Below are positions 6,601-6,900 of a stretch of DNA of 6,900 nucleotides, in pieces. A model generated the notes under the pieces. The model was given only the letters and a program-made list of their open reading frames with translations, searched no databases and had not been told where the DNA came from. Made by a program: the position numbers and the translations under genes. Position 1 is the first letter of the stretch; the number at the start of each line of letters is the position of its first letter. The DNA comes from Methanobacteriota archaeon (lineage in GTDB: Archaea; Thermoplasmatota; DTKX01; GCA-020343715), in assembly GCA_030594725.1 (NCBI GenBank), contig JAUVEQ010000161.1, positions 1 through 6,900 of the forward strand, given 5' to 3'.

Positions 6601-6900
6601 GGCGACCGCACAGTGAACCTCCTGGGCCCCACGCCGCTGTACATCTTCAGGGACCCGGGGGTCTACAAGGTGACCTTCACCGTGCGCGACGCCGCTGGCA
6701 ACTCCGCCAACAAGACGATCAACGTGACCGTGGCGGACCTGACGTCGCCCGTGGCCGACGCGGGTCTCGACATCAACATCGACCAGGGTGGGACGGCGGT
6801 CTTCAACGCCAGCGCTTCTTCGGACAACCACATGGACTTCCCAGAGGGCGCCACCTTCACCTGGGTGGTAAACGACTTCGACGGCACCTTCACCCACACG
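1..6900 (+). CDS. Giant multidomain surface/secreted protein, partial at both ends
   Basis: Frame 1 is open for all 2,300 codons, with no start or stop visible, so both termini lie outside the window. I translated every line and found only sense codons, mostly ending in C or G. Domain order by window residue: GATase1/ThuA-like alpha/beta remnant (1-201), two CARDB domains (211-420), six tandem modules of about 126 residues of unrecognised family (429-1186), NEW3/COG1470-like domains (1195-1482), three Big_3-like Ig domains (1483-1786), and six PKD-type repeats (1787-2300, last one cut). No membrane segment or signal peptide lies in the visible part; these would be at the missing ends. More than 50 N-X-S/T sequons, only five Cys (64, 905, 960, 1202, 1465) and low Lys content fit an exported glycoprotein. 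The likely role is a cell-surface stalk, adhesin or S-layer-associated protein, probably archaeal. The role is inferred; the reading frame and the repeats are seen directly. Confidence 0.97.
631..948 (+). other. Domain: CARDB-type Ig-like domain 1
   Basis: Residues 211-316 open with ADLTVTSVAL and SAGDVVNINATVKNQGTSD, the usual CARDB pattern in which a strand is followed by 'G..v.i.atV.N.G'. They close with VTESNEANNAKVLTV, the family's characteristic 'v.E.nE.NN' ending. The length of about 105 residues is normal for the family. CARDB domains are cell-adhesion-related Ig-like folds common in archaeal and bacterial surface proteins. It is followed directly by a second copy. Confidence 0.88.
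955..1260 (+). other. Domain: CARDB-type Ig-like domain 2
   Basis: Residues 319-420 repeat the CARDB pattern: PDLTVETVSM at the start, FINLTVKVANVGTVDIG in the core, and RVLETDETNNTYSL at the end, matching VTESNEANNAKVLTV of copy 1. The two copies are clearly diverged, so the duplication is old. This stretch is somewhat richer in A/T-ending codons (gga, ata, aaa, aat) than the rest. It leads directly into the six-module array. Confidence 0.88.
1285..1659 (+). repeat. Beta module copy 1 of 6
   Basis: Residues 429-553. Landmarks are QTIQAKKGTWIEIEI (429-443), ARLFDPEDN (377-type turn, at about 477-485), DDDGTWELVVSF (488-499), FDYTIRITVVDP (503-514) and HRVGTAGWGSRTYYIAV (526-542). With copy 2 it is the best preserved of the set and the best seed for defining the family. 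Confidence 0.8.
1660..2043 (+). repeat. Beta module copy 2 of 6
   Basis: Residues 554-681. Landmarks are QTVSAKEGTWINVTV (554-568), AYFAIVDSTGTSVDYF (central strand and turn), INGSWLVNVWSQGAYWRYNL (614-633), then IEVTDPTTG and HIGMAGSW with NRYYHIEV. It is closest by eye to copy 1 at the N-terminal motif and to copy 3 at the C-terminal motif. Confidence 0.8.
2044..2418 (+). repeat. Beta module copy 3 of 6
   Basis: Residues 682-806. Landmarks are TVVMAEGGTWFNMTM (682-696), DTYLLNSTGNPVTRYYV (central strand and turn), LDEGGDWTFSIYSSG, YTLTLSWVDQATG, and YGVTGTWVGRRDYTINV (779-795). All three diagnostic blocks of the array are present. Confidence 0.8.
2419..2802 (+). repeat. Beta module copy 4 of 6
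   Basis: Residues 807-934. The N-terminal block has lost its Trp (DTSMVGTGDIITVTV). The middle turn is well preserved (DVRLVSPGNFLIDQQYS), as is the W-Y block (NPGVWSIMMWTNSYWAHYEL, then IVVTNATTG). The end, HNGCLSVWNAPAWRYYYIN, carries one of only five Cys in the window (C905) and a cluster of aromatic residues. Confidence 0.72.
2803..3177 (+). repeat. Beta module copy 5 of 6
   Basis: Residues 935-1059. The N-terminal block is ALMGTEMYLAVQ, the turn is CYVRLWNPDGRVAAALV (with C960), and the W-Y block is DMPGTWQLTYYSNQQAWKYF followed by LQLTDPLAN. The closing 'G.aGsW' motif has decayed to LGTVTSVTHTFYINV, so only the final strand is still matched. Confidence 0.68.
3178..3558 (+). repeat. Beta module copy 6 of 6 (most divergent)
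   Basis: Residues 1060-1186. Matched blocks are LVLDVGDAVFVDLTI, QFMFVAYQGEVVNEYAMRYY (turn lacks Pro), and ERGTDFYIVIGYEHYAMSYH with LELRIWRSKTN, where Trp is replaced by Phe. The end returns to a better match: YGAAGWNGYENLIDYTIN. The segment around residues 1079-1090 (DYSEADNPGTGAI) is a longer loop than in the other copies. The array ends here in a Pro-rich linker. Confidence 0.6.
3562..3582 (+). other. Proline-rich linker
   Basis: Residues 1188-1194 read PPTPPPV and separate the last beta module from the NEW3-like block. Such Pro/Thr stretches commonly act as stiff interdomain linkers in surface proteins. A second, shorter Pro/Thr stretch (PVPTPTNT, 1590-1597) joins Ig-like domains 1 and 2. 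Confidence 0.6.
3583..4446 (+). other. Domain block: two and a half NEW3/COG1470-like Ig domains
   Basis: Residues 1195-1482. The first unit (1195-1274) looks like only the C-terminal part of such a domain: VMPSWAFELDPG, then FFITPPPGTTPGQYQFLVRV. The second (1275-1376) is complete, with HVAVTPYLVTVDPGQVASY, VTVNNTGLVTTTFDL and LDPGQSVTVTMTV. The third (1377-1482) has LLQLARPGLTDGYTVTISNT, GNIDQDVVFDV, VDWRFS and FVTPTTEGTFTVTI. The alternation 'y.v.v.NtG....tf.l....p.W.f.......l..g....v.v.p......G.y...v' is the NEW3 pattern known from archaeal surface proteins and alpha-galactosidase-associated domains. Assignment is by pattern, and an undefined Ig-like class is the main alternative. Confidence 0.65.
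4447..4770 (+). other. Domain: Ig-like (Big_3-type) domain 1
   Basis: Residues 1483-1590. A strand pair (SVHFTILDE, HRFTFEYYYEGTWRDL) is followed by NVTFQVPDIVPGDYQLRARY and YNASEDSATLHV. The 'pG.Y.l...Y.G...Y..S.......V' closing block is the mark of Big_3/Big_3_5 Ig-like domains that form stalks in surface proteins. GTWRDL recurs in the next domain, indicating duplication. Confidence 0.6.
4771..5076 (+). other. Domain: Ig-like (Big_3-type) domain 2
   Basis: Residues 1591-1692. After a Pro/Thr linker come SIQYEVLDDDGQTVPIDVTL, EYKAPDGTWRDLG, TANEGTATFFAPDEPAGTYE and MRLMYTGDDYYDTGSG, ending in GTIDVIAE. It shares GTWRDL and the 'pG.Y....Y.G...Y' block with domain 1. The conserved Tyr of 'G.Y' lies 104 residues after that of domain 1. 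Confidence 0.65.
5077..5358 (+). other. Domain: Ig-like (Big_3/invasin-like) domain 3
   Basis: Residues 1693-1786. It shows the textbook pattern for this class: GGSATFSAYLED, then IAGATVNFTINGVTYTATTN, ATGIATVTVTL, APPGTYQLTVNYDGNGSF and KASSDAITFIV. It is shorter than the two preceding Ig domains and connects without a linker to the first PKD repeat. Confidence 0.75.
5359..5634 (+). repeat. PKD-type repeat 1
   Basis: Residues 1787-1878: DTTAPVPDAGTDRTIDEDT at the start, FEWTFTDGGQTITLYGVKP in the core, and FTTPGSYVVTLNVTDSGGNS near the end. The core resembles the WTF...LYGP.P form seen in archaeal, particularly Thermoplasmatota, PKD proteins as I remember them. Confidence 0.9.
5635..5910 (+). 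repeat. PKD-type repeat 2
   Basis: Residues 1879-1970: DVTRPRADAGPDQIVDED at the start, YRWTFDDNGAS in the core, FNTPGRYVITLTVTDEAGNS near the end. The FDGS motif is FNAS here, which creates an N-glycosylation sequon at residue 1902. Confidence 0.9.
5911..6186 (+). repeat. PKD-type repeat 3
   Basis: Residues 1971-2062: DVTPPVADAGSDRTVDEDT, then FFDGSDSTDNDPEFPKGG, FVWTFMINEM, and FNTPGVYVVTLNVSDDAGNT. It is closest to the consensus at the N-terminal half, while the middle loop (MINEMLIRVTGMRAG) is the least like its neighbours. Confidence 0.9.
6187..6462 (+). repeat. PKD-type repeat 4
   Basis: Residues 2063-2154: DTTPPKADAGADLTVNED, DGTLTTDNHPQFPQGA, YRWEWTEDGSPVSLTGE and FATPGRYVITMTVTDSGLNS. 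The usual GNS is LNS and the core is WEW. Confidence 0.9.
6463..6735 (+). repeat. PKD-type repeat 5 (91 residues)
   Basis: Residues 2155-2245: DTTPPVAIANDIEVDED at the start, one residue shorter than the DAG.D.TVDED stretch of other copies, which explains the 91-residue spacing. It continues FDGSGSTDNHPAFPLGA, YLWSFQEGDRTVNLLGPTP, and FRDPGVYKVTFTVRDAAGNS. It is an intact repeat, since the reading frame is preserved. Confidence 0.88.
6736..6900 (+). repeat. PKD-type repeat 6, truncated by the window edge
   Basis: Residues 2246-2300: DLTSPVADAGLDINIDQGG, FNASASSDNHMDFPEGA and FTWVVNDFDGTFTHT. The acidic VDED is replaced by IDQG. The second half of the repeat lies beyond the window, so the array almost certainly continues. 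Confidence 0.85.

Larger units (their letters stand above)
5359..6900 (+). repeat. PKD-type repeat array, five complete copies plus one cut by the window edge
   Basis: Residues 1787-2300. Counting from the Asp of the D-[TVL]-T-x-P motif (1787, 1879, 1971, 2063, 2155, 2246) the spacing is 92, 92, 92, 92 and 91 residues. The consensus is 'DTTPPVADAG.D.TVDED..v.FDGS.STDN.P.FP.GA.Y.WTF......L.G..p.Y.F.TPG.YV.TltVTD.aGNS..DtV.i.V'. The closing 'F.TPG.Y.V.L.VTD..GN....T..I.V' is standard PKD. The central WDFGDG of classical PKD domains is replaced by WTF/WEW/WSF/WVV. DNA identity between copies is modest, so the repeats are old rather than recent duplications. PKD domains are Ig-like spacers in archaeal surface-layer and secreted proteins. 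Confidence 0.93.

Noticed and set aside
4834..6897. Minus-strand open frame of 687 codons opposite the PKD array
   Set aside because: It is exactly in codon register with the + strand gene, so it is interrupted only where the sense strand uses TTA, CTA or TCA. It ends at a sense CTA Leu codon at 4834. These codons are rare in this C/G-ending gene, and the translation is low-complexity Val/Gly/Arg/His without recognisable domains.
1..6900. Possible frameshift or gene boundary inside the window
   Set aside because: Every domain continues in frame 1 from edge to edge and no stop occurs, so there is no sign of two genes, a broken gene or programmed frameshifting.
5359..6900. PKD-region DNA repeats considered as a recent tandem duplication or CRISPR-like array
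   Set aside because: The 276-base periodicity is coding and in frame. The DNA of the copies differs throughout with the protein motif preserved, and there are no short identical repeats with unique spacers.

Overview
The whole window lies inside one giant protein gene. Reading from base 1 on the + strand there is no stop codon in 2,300 consecutive codons, and the frame is open at both edges, so neither the start nor the end of the gene is visible. There is no intergenic DNA and no RNA gene, promoter, terminator, mobile element or CRISPR array. The apparent ORFs in the other frames are shadows of this gene.

The encoded protein is a secreted or surface-displayed mosaic of beta-sandwich modules. 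From N to C terminus (window residue numbers) it has: a C-terminal part of an alpha/beta domain resembling the class I glutamine amidotransferase/ThuA-like fold (about 1-201); two CARDB-type Ig-like domains (211-316 and 319-420); six tandem, divergent, Tyr/Trp-rich modules of about 126 residues that I cannot place in a named family (429-1186); a short Pro-rich linker; two and a half NEW3/COG1470-like domains (1195-1482); three Ig-like domains of the Big_3 type (1483-1786); and at least six PKD-type repeats of 92 residues (1787-2300), the last cut by the window edge. More than 50 N-X-S/T sequons and only five cysteines in 2,300 residues fit an N-glycosylated exported protein.

The organism is most likely a high-GC archaeon. 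The basis is the combination of CARDB, NEW3 and PKD domains, the density of sequons, and PKD repeats of the 'PVADAG.D.TVDED...FDGS.STDN' form with a WTF core, which from memory are common in Thermoplasmatota and related Euryarchaeota. This is inference; no marker gene is present. Codons end mostly in C or G, and roughly 60% GC is estimated from sampled lines.

The protein probably forms a long glycosylated stalk or adhesin-like cell-surface structure. The PKD and Ig arrays would act as spacers, and the central six-module array and the N-terminal alpha/beta domain are the most likely functional parts. No enzyme active site is recognisable. The most novel element is the six-fold module array.
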